Shown one piece after another: positions 31,898 to 39,628 of a stretch of DNA of 39,628 nt. How positions within the stretch are numbered: the first letter of the stretch is position 1; the number at the start of each line of letters is the position of its first letter. The DNA comes from Planctomycetota bacterium (GTDB taxonomy: Bacteria; Planctomycetota; UBA1135; UBA2386): NCBI GenBank assembly GCA_027621295.1, contig JAQCBR010000023.1, positions 1 through 39,628 on the forward strand. The letters are read 5' to 3'. A program made the translations under genes and the position numbers. The notes beneath the pieces are model-generated. The model had not been told where the DNA came from and ran no database searches. It saw only the letters and a list, made by a program, of their open reading frames with translations.

Positions 31898-34800
31898 ATG
31901 ATCGCGCGCACGCTCGCAGCCGCGTTGGCCCTCTGTTGCTCGCCGCTGAGGGCACAGTCCCCGGACTTCGAGCGCGAGGTGCTGCCGCTGCTCGCGGATC
32001 GGTGCTTCGCGTGCCACGGGCCGGACGCAGCCGAGCGCGAAGCCGGACTGCGGCTCGACGAAGAAGCCGCTTCGCGCGCGGTGCTGCCGAGTGGCCGACG
32101 GGCGGTCGTGCCCGGTGAGCTCAGCGCGAGCGAGCTCGTACGGCGCATCCGCAGCACCGACCCTCGGGAGGTGATGCCGCCGCCGTCCTCCGGAGTGGGG
32201 CTGAACGATGGCGAGCGAGAGATCCTGGCGCGGTGGATCGAATCGGGCGCAGCGTACGAGCAGCACTGGGCGTTCCGTCCGCTGCGAGAGATCGTGGACC
32301 TGCCCGCGGTCGCGGACGCGTCCTGGGTGCGCGATCCGCTCGACCACTTCGTGCTCGCGCGCCTCGAGCAGGAGGGTCTCCGTCCGACGGAGGCTGCCGG
32401 ACGAGATCGGTGGCTCCGCCGCGTCACGCACACGCTGACCGGGCTGCCGCCGAGCCTCGAGGAGCGAGATGCGTTCCTCGCCGACCACGATCCCGGAGCC
32501 GAAGCACGCGTCGTCGATCGGCTGCTCGCGTCCGAAGCCTACGCCGAGCGCATGGCCGTCGACTGGCTCGACGCCGCGCGGTATGCGGACACCTACGGCT
32601 ACCAGAGTGACGTGCACCGGGAGGTGTGGCCGTGGCGGGACTGGGTGCTGCGCGCGTTCGCCTCGAACCTCGGATACGACGAGTTCCTCGAGTGGCAGCT
32701 GGCGGGCGACCTGCTGCGGGAGCCGACGCGCGACCAGCGGTTGGCCACGGCCTTCCTGCGCCTGCACCGACAGACGAACGAGGGCGGCAGCGTCGACGAG
32801 GAGTACCGCGTCGAGAACGTCGCCGACCGCATGGAGACCGTCGGCACGGCGGTGCTCGGGCTGACGCTCGGCTGCGCGAAGTGCCACGACCACAAGTTCG
32901 ATCCGATCTCGCAGCGCGAGTACTACGGTCTGTTCGCGTTGTTCGACGGCTGCGACGAGGCGGGGCTCTACTCGCACTTCACGTCGGCGGTACCGACGCC
33001 GACGCTCCTGCTGCCGACCCCCGATCAGGAGCGCGCGATGGAGTCGGCGGATGCGGCCGTCGAACGAGCCGAGCGCGCCTACGCAGAGCGCAAGGCTGCC
33101 CTCGACGCGGACTTCGAGGCGTGGGTCATGGCGCACGACTTCGACACGCCGTTGCCCGACCTCGTCGGGTCGTTCGACCTCGACGGGTTCGGCGAGAAGG
33201 GCGAGCTCGCGAACGCTGCGGCTGCCGACAAGCCTGGCTCTGCGTCGGGGCCACGACCGGAGGTGGTCGACGGTGCTCGTGGCCGTGCGCTGACCCTCAG
33301 CGGGGAGGACCCGCTGGTGTTCCCCAAGGTCGGGGACTTCACGAGGAACGACCCGTTCACGATCGCGCTCCACGTTCGGGTCGCCGAACACCACGAGCGA
33401 GCGGTGATCTGGCACCGGTCGCGCGCGTGGAGCGACGCCGGAAGCCGTGGCTTCGAACTCCTGCTCGAGGACGGTCGTCCGAGCGCAGCCCTGATCCACT
33501 TCTGGCCAGGCAACGCGATCCGGGTCGTCGCCCGCCAGCCGATCGAGGTCGGGCGCTTCACGCACATCGCGGTGACCTACGACGGTTCGAGTCGGGCTGC
33601 CGGGCTCGGCATTCTCGTCGACGGACAGCCCGTCGAGGTCGACGTCGTCCGCGACAAGCTGCGCAAGAACATCACGGGCGGGGGGGCTTCGGCGCTGACG
33701 ATCGGTCAGCGCTTCCGTGACAACGGTCTGCGCGGCGGGTCCGTCGACGACCTGCGCGTGTTCGCTCGCGCACTCGCGCCGCTCGAGGTCCGCGAAGTGC
33801 TCGTGCCGGGAGCGATGCGGGAGGCGGTCGGGGTTCCGGATCGTCGCGCGGCGCTCCGCGAGGCCTACGCCGCGGCCTTCGATCCGCGGCTGCGCGAGCT
33901 CCGTCAGGAGCTGCTCGCGGCCCGACGCGCGCGCAGCGCAGCGGTCGATCCGGTGCGTGAGATCATGACGATGCGCGACGACGGTCCGGCGGACCGCGCG
34001 GCGCACGTGCTCGACCGCGGCGCCTACGACGCGCGCCGCGAGCCGGTCGCGCCCAGCACGCCGTCCGCGCTGCCGGAGTGGCCCGAAGGCGAGCGCCGGG
34101 ATCGGCTGGGGTTCGCGCGATGGCTCCTCGACCCCTCGCACCCGCTGACGTCCCGGGTCGCGGTGAACAGGGTCTGGCAGATGCACTTCGGGAGAGGCCT
34201 GTGTGCGACTCCCGAGGATCTGGGGATGCAGGGCGCGAGACCCGAGCACGGGGAGCTCCTCGACCATCTGGCGCGGCGCTTCATCGACAGCGGCTGGGAC
34301 CTGAAGGCGCTGCATCGTGCGATCGTCCTGTCGGCGACGTTCGCGCAGGACTCGGCGTGCGACGACGCGCTCCGGGCTCGCGACCCGCACAACGAACTCC
34401 TCGGTCGTGGGCCGAGCTTCCGGCTGTCGGCGGAGATGATCCGCGACCAGGCACTGGCTGCGTCAGGGCTCCTCGTGCGTCGGGTCGGCGGCCCCTCGGT
34501 CAAGCCCTACCAGCCGCCGGGTCTGTGGCGGGAGAAGTCCGGCGCGACCTACACGCCGGACCAGGGTGAAGGGCTGTGGCGTCGGAGCCTCTACACCTAC
34601 TGGAAGCGGACGTCGCCGCCGCCGGCGATGATGACGTTCGACGCGTCGGCGCGTGAGGTCTGCAGCGTGCGCCGCGAGGCGACGACGAACCCGCTGCAGG
34701 CGCTGGTGCTGATGAACGACCCGCAGCACGTCGAGGCGGCGCGCGTGTTGGCCGAACGGCTCGTCGTCGAGGCCCCAGGGCCACGCGGGCGCGTGGACAG

Positions 34801-35032
34801 GCTGTTCCGCATCGTGCTCGGTCGCGCTGCCGATGACGCCGAGATCCGGATCATCGGTGAAGGGGTGGACGAAGAGCGCGCCCGCTTCGAGCAGGACCCC
34901 GAGGCAGCGAACGAGCTGCTGTCGGTCGGTACGGCCCCCCGGAACGCGTCGATCGCGGCCGTAGACGTGGCCGCATGGACGACGGCCGTCAGCGTCGTGC
35001 TCTGCTGCGACGAAGCGATCATGCTGCGCTGA
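31898..35032 (+). CDS. Secreted planctomycete protein: PSCyt1 + DUF1549 + LamG + DUF1553 (PSD1)
   Basis: 1044 aa. The signal peptide is MIARTLAAALALCCSPLRAQ; the ATG at 31898 is chosen for this reason. Domains in order: PSCyt1 (about 22-110) with a heme-type CxxCH at Cys36-His40 (CFACHGPDA) and an RSTDPREVMPP motif; DUF1549 (about 142-345) with LTGLPPSLEER and a second CxxCH at Cys326-His330 in CAKCHDHKFDPISQREYYGLFALF; a concanavalin A-like LamG domain (about 420-640, HVRVAEHHERAVIW to VDDLRVFARAL); DUF1553 (about 730-1035) with HPLTSRVAVNRVWQMHFGRGL and MMTFDASAREVCSVRR. The architecture is a hallmark of Planctomycetota and its function is unproven; covalent heme and a polysaccharide link are inferred from CxxCH and LamG. 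These genes are usually followed by a DUF1501 gene, but here the next gene is a serine hydrolase, 32 bp away. Confidence 0.95.
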   Translation: MIARTLAAALALCCSPLRAQSPDFEREVLPLLADRCFACHGPDAAEREAGLRLDEEAASRAVLPSGRRAVVPGELSASELVRRIRSTDPREVMPPPSSGVGLNDGEREILARWIESGAAYEQHWAFRPLREIVDLPAVADASWVRDPLDHFVLARLEQEGLRPTEAAGRDRWLRRVTHTLTGLPPSLEERDAFLADHDPGAEARVVDRLLASEAYAERMAVDWLDAARYADTYGYQSDVHREVWPWRDWVLRAFASNLGYDEFLEWQLAGDLLREPTRDQRLATAFLRLHRQTNEGGSVDEEYRVENVADRMETVGTAVLGLTLGCAKCHDHKFDPISQREYYGLFALFDGCDEAGLYSHFTSAVPTPTLLLPTPDQERAMESADAAVERAERAYAERKAALDADFEAWVMAHDFDTPLPDLVGSFDLDGFGEKGELANAAAADKPGSASGPRPEVVDGARGRALTLSGEDPLVFPKVGDFTRNDPFTIALHVRVAEHHERAVIWHRSRAWSDAGSRGFELLLEDGRPSAALIHFWPGNAIRVVARQPIEVGRFTHIAVTYDGSSRAAGLGILVDGQPVEVDVVRDKLRKNITGGGASALTIGQRFRDNGLRGGSVDDLRVFARALAPLEVREVLVPGAMREAVGVPDRRAALREAYAAAFDPRLRELRQELLAARRARSAAVDPVREIMTMRDDGPADRAAHVLDRGAYDARREPVAPSTPSALPEWPEGERRDRLGFARWLLDPSHPLTSRVAVNRVWQMHFGRGLCATPEDLGMQGARPEHGELLDHLARRFIDSGWDLKALHRAIVLSATFAQDSACDDALRARDPHNELLGRGPSFRLSAEMIRDQALAASGLLVRRVGGPSVKPYQPPGLWREKSGATYTPDQGEGLWRRSLYTYWKRTSPPPAMMTFDASAREVCSVRREATTNPLQALVLMNDPQHVEAARVLAERLVVEAPGPRGRVDRLFRIVLGRAADDAEIRIIGEGVDEERARFEQDPEAANELLSVGTAPRNASIAAVDVAAWTTAVSVVLCCDEAIMLR

Positions 35033-35050
35033 ACGGCGTGCATGCGCCGT
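35033..35050. other. Short hairpin directly after the PSD1-type stop codon
   Basis: ACGGCG (35033-35038) and CGCCGT (35045-35050) pair around TGCATG, immediately after the TGA at 35030-35032. It sits in the 32-bp gap before the serine hydrolase and may tune read-through or mRNA processing. AGGA at 35051-35054 then serves as ribosome binding site. Confidence 0.4.
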
Positions 35051-35064
35051 AGGATTCGGCGGCT

Positions 35065-36579
35065 GTGAGTCCGACCCGCGCCCTCCTGTCCTTCGTCCTG
35101 CTCCCAGCGGCGCTCCACGCGCAGTCCGGAGTGCCGCGCGCCGACCTCCGGGCGCTCGCAGATCGGGCCTTCGAGCTGTTCGAGCCGGTCGGCATGGCAG
35201 TCGCCGTCGTCGAGGACGGCGAGGTCGCGTTCGCCGATGGCTTCGGCGAACGATTCTCGGGCGGCGGCGAGCCCGTGCTGCCGACGACGGTGTTCCAGAT
35301 CGCCTCCTGCACCAAGGCGTTCACCGCAGCGGCGGTCGGTCGTCTCGTCGCGGATGGCGCGCTCGCTTGGGACGACCGCGTCATCGACCACCTGCCGTGG
35401 TTCCGGCTCTCCGATCCGTGGATCACGCGCGAGCTCACCGTGCGTGACCTGCTGTGCCACCGCTCGGGGCTGGCGACGTTCGCCGGCGATCTGCTCTGGT
35501 ACGGGTCGTCCTACGACGAGGACGAGGTGTTCCGTCGCGCCGCGAAGCTGCCGATCACGAAGCGCTTCCGCAGCGAGTTCGGCTACCAGAACATCCTGTA
35601 CGCGGTGGCCGGCCGCGTCGTCGAGAAGGTGAGCGGCCAGGAGTTCGGGGCCTTCCTCGAACAGAGGTTCTTCGAGCCACTCGGCATGGACGACACGGCG
35701 TTCGGCTTCGACCGGCTCGGGGACGGCCAGGCGCCCGCCCTTCCGCACATCGAGGGTCAGGGCATCGACATCGTGCGCTTCGGTGCCTGCAAGCCCGCTG
35801 GCGCGATCTGGTCGACGGCGCAGGACATGGCGGCTTGGGTCCGTGCGCTGCTCGATGGGGGCCGCGCCGGTGACGCCGACGTGATTCCTGCGCAGGTGCT
35901 CCACGCAGCGTGGACTCCGCACACGCCGATGCCAGCGGGGCGGCGTCCGGATGCGATCGAGGACTTCCGTTCGTACGGGCTCGGTTGGTTCCTGACCGTC
36001 GAGCACGGCAAGAAGGTCGTCGAGCACGACGGCGGGATGCCGGGCTACCTGAGCAAGGTGACGCTCGTCCCCGAGGACCGCTTCGGCATGGTGGTGCTGC
36101 ACAACACCGACACGCCGCTCCTGACGACGGCGCTGCGCGCCGCGGTGCTGGCCGCGCGGAACGGCGGCGATGGGGAAGCCGTGCTCCAGCGCTACGCCGA
36201 GGCGGCGAGCGACCGCCGCGCGCGCGCAGCGGACGAGGTGCGCGCACGCGAGGCCGAGCGCGTCGAGGGCACCGAACCCTCGCTCGCTCTCGCCGGCTAC
36301 GCGGGGCTGTACCGCGACGAGATCCTGGGGGACGCGCGCGTCGAACTCCGCGACGACGAGCTCCACCTGCGGATCCTGCCGTCGGGCCAGACGTTCCACG
36401 GTGCGCTCGCACACTGGCACCACGACGTGTTCCGCGTCGACTTCCCGGATCGCTTCCTGCCGTTCGCGCTGGTTGCGTTCCGGATCGGCTCGGACGGTGT
36501 GGTCGAGGGGTTCGGGATCGACTGCCCGATCCCCGACTTCGACTTCGACGCGCTCTCGTTCCGGCGCGTCGGCGACTAG
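35065..36579 (+). CDS. Secreted serine hydrolase, class C beta-lactamase family
   Basis: 504 aa, starting with GTG at 35065 after an AGGA site. The N-terminus (VSPTRALLSFVLLPAALHAQ) is a signal peptide. The beta-lactamase/DD-peptidase fold carries Ser81-x-x-Lys84 (SCTK), Tyr174-x-Asn176 (YQN) and His321-Asp-Gly-Gly (HDGG, in the place of KTG). Residues about 390-500 form a C-terminal beta-rich domain of the type often fused to such hydrolases (DUF3471-like). Family members include D-amino-acid peptidases, esterases and penicillin-binding proteins, so the substrate cannot be named. HxG instead of KTG argues against a true beta-lactamase. It is probably co-transcribed with the PSD1-type gene and ends 7 bp from a convergent gene. 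Confidence 0.92.
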   Translation: MSPTRALLSFVLLPAALHAQSGVPRADLRALADRAFELFEPVGMAVAVVEDGEVAFADGFGERFSGGGEPVLPTTVFQIASCTKAFTAAAVGRLVADGALAWDDRVIDHLPWFRLSDPWITRELTVRDLLCHRSGLATFAGDLLWYGSSYDEDEVFRRAAKLPITKRFRSEFGYQNILYAVAGRVVEKVSGQEFGAFLEQRFFEPLGMDDTAFGFDRLGDGQAPALPHIEGQGIDIVRFGACKPAGAIWSTAQDMAAWVRALLDGGRAGDADVIPAQVLHAAWTPHTPMPAGRRPDAIEDFRSYGLGWFLTVEHGKKVVEHDGGMPGYLSKVTLVPEDRFGMVVLHNTDTPLLTTALRAAVLAARNGGDGEAVLQRYAEAASDRRARAADEVRAREAERVEGTEPSLALAGYAGLYRDEILGDARVELRDDELHLRILPSGQTFHGALAHWHHDVFRVDFPDRFLPFALVAFRIGSDGVVEGFGIDCPIPDFDFDALSFRRVGD

Positions 36580-36586
36580 GACCCGC

Positions 36587-39265
36587 TCATCGACCGTCCC
36601 GCCAGCGCGGACGGGGCTCGCCGAGGCGTGCGCGGAGGTCGGCGGCGCGTGCCCGCACCTGGTCCGGGTCGGGGTCGGCGGCGAGAGGTTCGAGTCCGAG
36701 CGCGGCACTCGCTTCGATGAGGGCCTCGAGCGCGCCGTCGTCGCGGTCGCGCTCGAACATGCGTTCGGCCCAGATCGTCGCGGACTGCGCGAGCGGGATG
36801 CGGTCGGTTTCGGAAGCGGCGCGCTCGGCGGCGCGGCGTGCGGCCACGATCGAAGCGCGCAGCAGCTCGTCTCCCTCCTCGTTGGGGATGCCCATCATCA
36901 TCTCGATGGGTTCGCCTGCGGCGTCGACCGTGCGCCGGAGCCGCCGCTCGGGGTTCCGCCCGTCGGCGCGGAGGGCCTCGCGGAGCGCGCTGTCCGAGAC
37001 GGCGATGGCCCAGAACGCGTCGCCGGTGCCCGCAGACTCGTCGATCCGGTCGAGCAGTGCGACGGGCTCCACGCTGCTCGGTCCGCTCCGGCGCCACTCG
37101 AGCGTCTTGTCGACGAGGTCGAGCACGTCGTAGCCGAGGCCGTCGCGGACATCGCGGATCGGCGCGTCGAGACGGGCGGCCTCGACGAGGCAATCTGCCG
37201 CGGCGTCGCGGTCCTGGGCCCGGACGTGCGCGAGGCCCTCGCCCAGCCACGTCATCGCGATCCAGTAGCGGCAGGTCTCCGCGTAGGACGGATTGCGTTC
37301 CTGCGCGCGGGTGAACGTGGCGCGTGCAGCGCGGTAGAGGCGCGTCGCTTCCGGCGAGGCTTCGCGCCGCCGTGCGTCCTCGGCGGCGAGGATGCTCGCG
37401 TAGCCCGAGAACCAGTCGTTCTCGGCGCTCGGCGGATTCGACGCTGCGACCTGTTCGGCGAGGGCGGGCGCCAGCTCGACGCGGCCCAGGTTCCAGATCG
37501 CCGCGTTGAGCGCCTGCCGGAGCTCTCCGGAGGCCGGGAAGCGCAGCGCGCCGCCGAGGGTCGCCGCCAGCTCCTCGCGCCAGAGCCCGAGAGCGCCGTA
37601 CAGCGAGCCGAGGGTCAGCCAGTCCTTGGCGTCACCCTGTGCGCTCGCGCAGACGAGTCCGAGGGCGCGGATCGCATCCGCGATCCCACGGATCTCGAGT
37701 GCCGGGTCACCGCCGGACCGCGTGCCGAAGAGCCTCGCGTGCCCGTCGCTGATCCAGCGCAGCGCCTCGATCGCGGACTCGGGCAGCCCCGCGACGGAGT
37801 CCTCGAGTGTCGGTCGTGCATCCCCGCCGAGGGAGGCCCGCAGCGCACGCGTGCCGCACTCGACCTGCGCCTCGAAGCGCGAGAGGAAGTACGCGGCGCG
37901 CGCCCGCTCGATCCACCAGATCGCGGCCGATTCCGCCGGCGGCTCGGTTCCGTCCAGCGCCCGCGCGAAGTGCAGCTCCGCGTCCTCGAGCAGGATCGGC
38001 ACGTCGCTGCCGCCGCTCTCCATCCGGCGGCGTGCGAGCCGCAGCGACGCGATCGCATACTCGGCCTGGCGAACTGCGTCTTCGGCGTCCGCGGCGAGCG
38101 CCGCGTCGATTCGGGTCAGCTGGTCGAGGAGGTCTTCTTCGGCGGGCAGCGGTGGGTCGATCGACTTCGGGATCGGCACGAAGCCGGTGCCGGGGCGTGC
38201 GACCGAGGCCGAGAGCAGGTCGGCCAACGGGAACGGACCGCCCGCCGCCTCGAGGGATTCGAGCGCCCGCTCTGCATCCGGGCCGAGTGCCGCGAGCGTC
38301 GCGGCCAGGGCATCTTCGCGGCCGTCGAGCCCGCTGGTCGCGAGCGCGGCCAGCAGCAGGGATCGCGTCGAGGCGTTCGATCCGCCGAGCCGCGCGAGTG
38401 CGGGCAGCACGGCCGTCCGCCCCGCACGGTCGGCTCGTCCGGGGAACGCGCCGACTTCGCGGAACGCGGTGCGAAGCGTCCCCGCCATTCCGTCCGCGAG
38501 ACCGAGCCGCTCGGCCGTGTCGAGCGCGGCACCGCGCAGCGTCGTGTCCAGGTCCGGGAAGCGCGCGGCCAGCCGCCGCAGCGCCTCGATCGAGCCGGCG
38601 TCCCCGAACTGGGACGCGGCGCGCAGGGCGTCGAGCGCAGAGGTCGTGCTCGCCGAGGCGAGTGCGTCCTCGAACGTGAGCCGGCCGAGGTGGTCTCGCC
38701 TGGCGGCGAGCGCGCTCCACGAGGCGCCCGACGTGTCGAGCGCGCGGGGCAGCGGGATCCCACCGAGCGCGTCGAAGAGCGCGTCGTCGATCTCCCGCAG
38801 GTCGAAGCTCAGCGACACGTCCATCGGCTTCTGGCCGTCGGGCAGCACCAGCGCGTGGCGCGGCGCGACCCTCTCGCCGTCGGCGAGGAACCGCTCGAAG
38901 AGCAGGGGTTCGAGCGCGATGTGCTCGCCGCAGGTCACATGCCCGAGCCTCGGGCAGGGGATGCGGCGTCCCTCGTCGTCGTGGTCCCTCGGCGTGTGGC
39001 GGAACAGGCTCCCGACGAGGCAGATGCACGACCGGCTGGCCGCGACGAAGGCCGGGTCCCGGTAGTTCTCGTGGACGATGCGGTCGCTCGCCGACTCGCC
39101 GTCCATGTTGAGCGCGACCAGGATCGGACGACCGGTCGCGGCCTGGAGGTCGAGAGCGTCGGCGAGCGTCCGCTGCCAGTGGACCTGGCGACCGTCCGGT
39201 GCCTGGCAAGGTGCTGCAAGCGCGACGAGGAGGGCGAGGAGCGTGGCGGCGATGGTGCGCGGCAT
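36587..39265 (-). CDS. Secreted protein with thioredoxin-like N-terminus, HEAT-like and TPR-like repeats
   Basis: 892 aa. The signal peptide is MPRTIAATLLALLVALAAPCQA. Residues about 25-150 look like a thioredoxin-fold domain of the DUF255/thioredoxin_7 kind (DALDLQAATGRPILVALNMDG...DRIVHENYRDPAFVAA), but the CxxC site is replaced by DGES. Cysteines occur later (SRSCICLVG; CPRLGHVTCGEH). The middle (about 180-340) contains HEAT-like helical pairs (LDALRAASQFGDAGSIEALRRLAARFPD). From about 400 to 830 there are TPR-like helices. The whole is therefore a long helical solenoid behind a non-redox thioredoxin domain. There is no enzymatic motif; a scaffold or chaperone role at the envelope is a guess. 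It is convergent with the serine hydrolase. Start ATG at 39265; no clear ribosome binding site. Confidence 0.8.
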   Translation of the reverse strand: MPRTIAATLLALLVALAAPCQAPDGRQVHWQRTLADALDLQAATGRPILVALNMDGESASDRIVHENYRDPAFVAASRSCICLVGSLFRHTPRDHDDEGRRIPCPRLGHVTCGEHIALEPLLFERFLADGERVAPRHALVLPDGQKPMDVSLSFDLREIDDALFDALGGIPLPRALDTSGASWSALAARRDHLGRLTFEDALASASTTSALDALRAASQFGDAGSIEALRRLAARFPDLDTTLRGAALDTAERLGLADGMAGTLRTAFREVGAFPGRADRAGRTAVLPALARLGGSNASTRSLLLAALATSGLDGREDALAATLAALGPDAERALESLEAAGGPFPLADLLSASVARPGTGFVPIPKSIDPPLPAEEDLLDQLTRIDAALAADAEDAVRQAEYAIASLRLARRRMESGGSDVPILLEDAELHFARALDGTEPPAESAAIWWIERARAAYFLSRFEAQVECGTRALRASLGGDARPTLEDSVAGLPESAIEALRWISDGHARLFGTRSGGDPALEIRGIADAIRALGLVCASAQGDAKDWLTLGSLYGALGLWREELAATLGGALRFPASGELRQALNAAIWNLGRVELAPALAEQVAASNPPSAENDWFSGYASILAAEDARRREASPEATRLYRAARATFTRAQERNPSYAETCRYWIAMTWLGEGLAHVRAQDRDAAADCLVEAARLDAPIRDVRDGLGYDVLDLVDKTLEWRRSGPSSVEPVALLDRIDESAGTGDAFWAIAVSDSALREALRADGRNPERRLRRTVDAAGEPIEMMMGIPNEEGDELLRASIVAARRAAERAASETDRIPLAQSATIWAERMFERDRDDGALEALIEASAALGLEPLAADPDPDQVRARAADLRARLGEPRPRWRDGR

Positions 39266-39560
39266 TCGTTCGGCGTGCGGGTCCGGGACGCGGGGCGTCC
39301 AGTCTAGGCCAAGGGCGGCGCAGGTCTTCGCAGGGGAGCCGGCGAGTCCGTCGCGGGAGCGGCCCTCGCCCGGTTCGGAACTCCCGGTTGCGAGCGGGGT
39401 TCGGACCGGCTGGGCTGGGCGCGGTCGGAGGGGGTTAGCGGGTCGGCCTTACCGAGTTAACATTCCTTCCGAAAGCCTCCGGAGGGTGGGGGATTCTTGC
39501 TGATTATCCGGCGGAACCGGAATCCGTCCGCACCGTCCGTTCCGACACCCGAGAGCCACG
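39266..39560. other. Divergent intergenic region at the right end
   Basis: About 295 bp without a gene. It contains an AT-richer patch (39448-39466, TTACCGAGTTAACATTCC) and a 10-bp palindrome CCTCCGGAGG (39476-39485). Another AT-rich stretch lies around 39493-39508 (TTCTTGCTGATTATCC). One of these patches is probably the promoter of the gene running off the window end, but no clear box pair can be named. Confidence 0.45.
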
Positions 39561-39628
39561 ACGCCAATTCGTTTCTTCGCCCTCCTCGCGCTGTCCGCGG
39601 CGCTGCCACAGACCCTCTCCGCCCAGAG
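39561..39628 (+). CDS. N-terminus of a secreted protein, cut by the window end
   Basis: The last 68 bases encode a typical signal peptide (IRFFALLALSAALPQTLSAQ) in one open frame to the window end, with AQ as the likely cleavage site. There is no ATG, GTG or TTG in this frame after the TGA at 39501. The possible starts are ACG (39561), with GAGAG upstream at 39551, or ATT (39567). Other secreted proteins in the window (for example those starting at 20637 and 31898) have signal peptides ending in the same AQ. The mature protein lies outside the window, so no function can be given. Confidence 0.5.

Noticed and set aside
31421-34390. 989-aa minus-strand open frame
   Set aside because: Antisense to the PSD1-type gene, which has unmistakable CxxCH and DUF1549/DUF1553 motifs.
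36170-39307. 1045-aa plus-strand open frame
   Set aside because: Antisense shadow of the HEAT/TPR gene, typical for very GC-rich DNA.

Overview
The window is GC-rich, gene-dense chromosomal DNA from a bacterium that is most likely a member of the Planctomycetota. This is inferred from family content. The window carries a PSCyt1/DUF1549/DUF1553 protein with CxxCH motifs, transmembrane Ser/Thr kinases beside a small ECF-like sigma factor, secreted Asp-box (BNR) propellers, calcium-loop repeat proteins and long Ig-like repeat proteins. I see no rRNA, tRNA, CRISPR array, intact insertion sequence or prophage. Species-level placement is not possible from the sequence alone.

Layout. (1) 9-5974, minus strand: a sigma factor followed by three Ser/Thr protein kinases in one tightly spaced run. 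Two of the kinases carry a C-terminal parallel beta-helix beyond a transmembrane helix, and the third is tail-anchored. (2) 5975-7454: a non-coding stretch with two interleaved inverted repeats, then an Rpn-family (PD-(D/E)XK) nuclease gene. (3) 7547-11988: a three-domain MFS/PlsC/AMP-ligase lipid protein, divergent from a LysR-type regulator. (4) 12151-13581: a secreted propeller-like protein with six EF-hand-like loops. (5) 14049-18557: a GH63-like glycosidase translationally coupled to a PLP-dependent serine/threonine dehydratase, convergent with a glycerate 2-kinase. (6) 18631-26217, minus strand: Xaa-Pro aminopeptidase, 3-methyladenine glycosylase I (tag), a TPR membrane protein, a secreted Asp-box protein and a secreted S9 peptidase. 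(7) 26404-29409: a membrane-anchored protein with about nine Ig-like repeats, ending at a strong convergent hairpin. (8) 29476-30738: citrate synthase, with a leader rich in palindromes. (9) 31086-39265: a small orphan gene, a PSD1-type secreted protein with its downstream serine hydrolase, and a large secreted HEAT/TPR protein. A secreted protein gene is cut by the window end.

How the parts may work together. The sigma/kinase block looks like a self-contained envelope-sensing and transcription module. The block at 14049-18557 can be read as glycerate metabolism: release of glycerate from a glycosyl-glycerate by the GH63-like enzyme, phosphorylation by glycerate 2-kinase, and serine deamination to pyruvate. 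That is a hypothesis. The peptidase block points to uptake and breakdown of proline-containing peptides. The remaining secreted proteins are the large repeat proteins usual in this phylum and have no assignable substrate.
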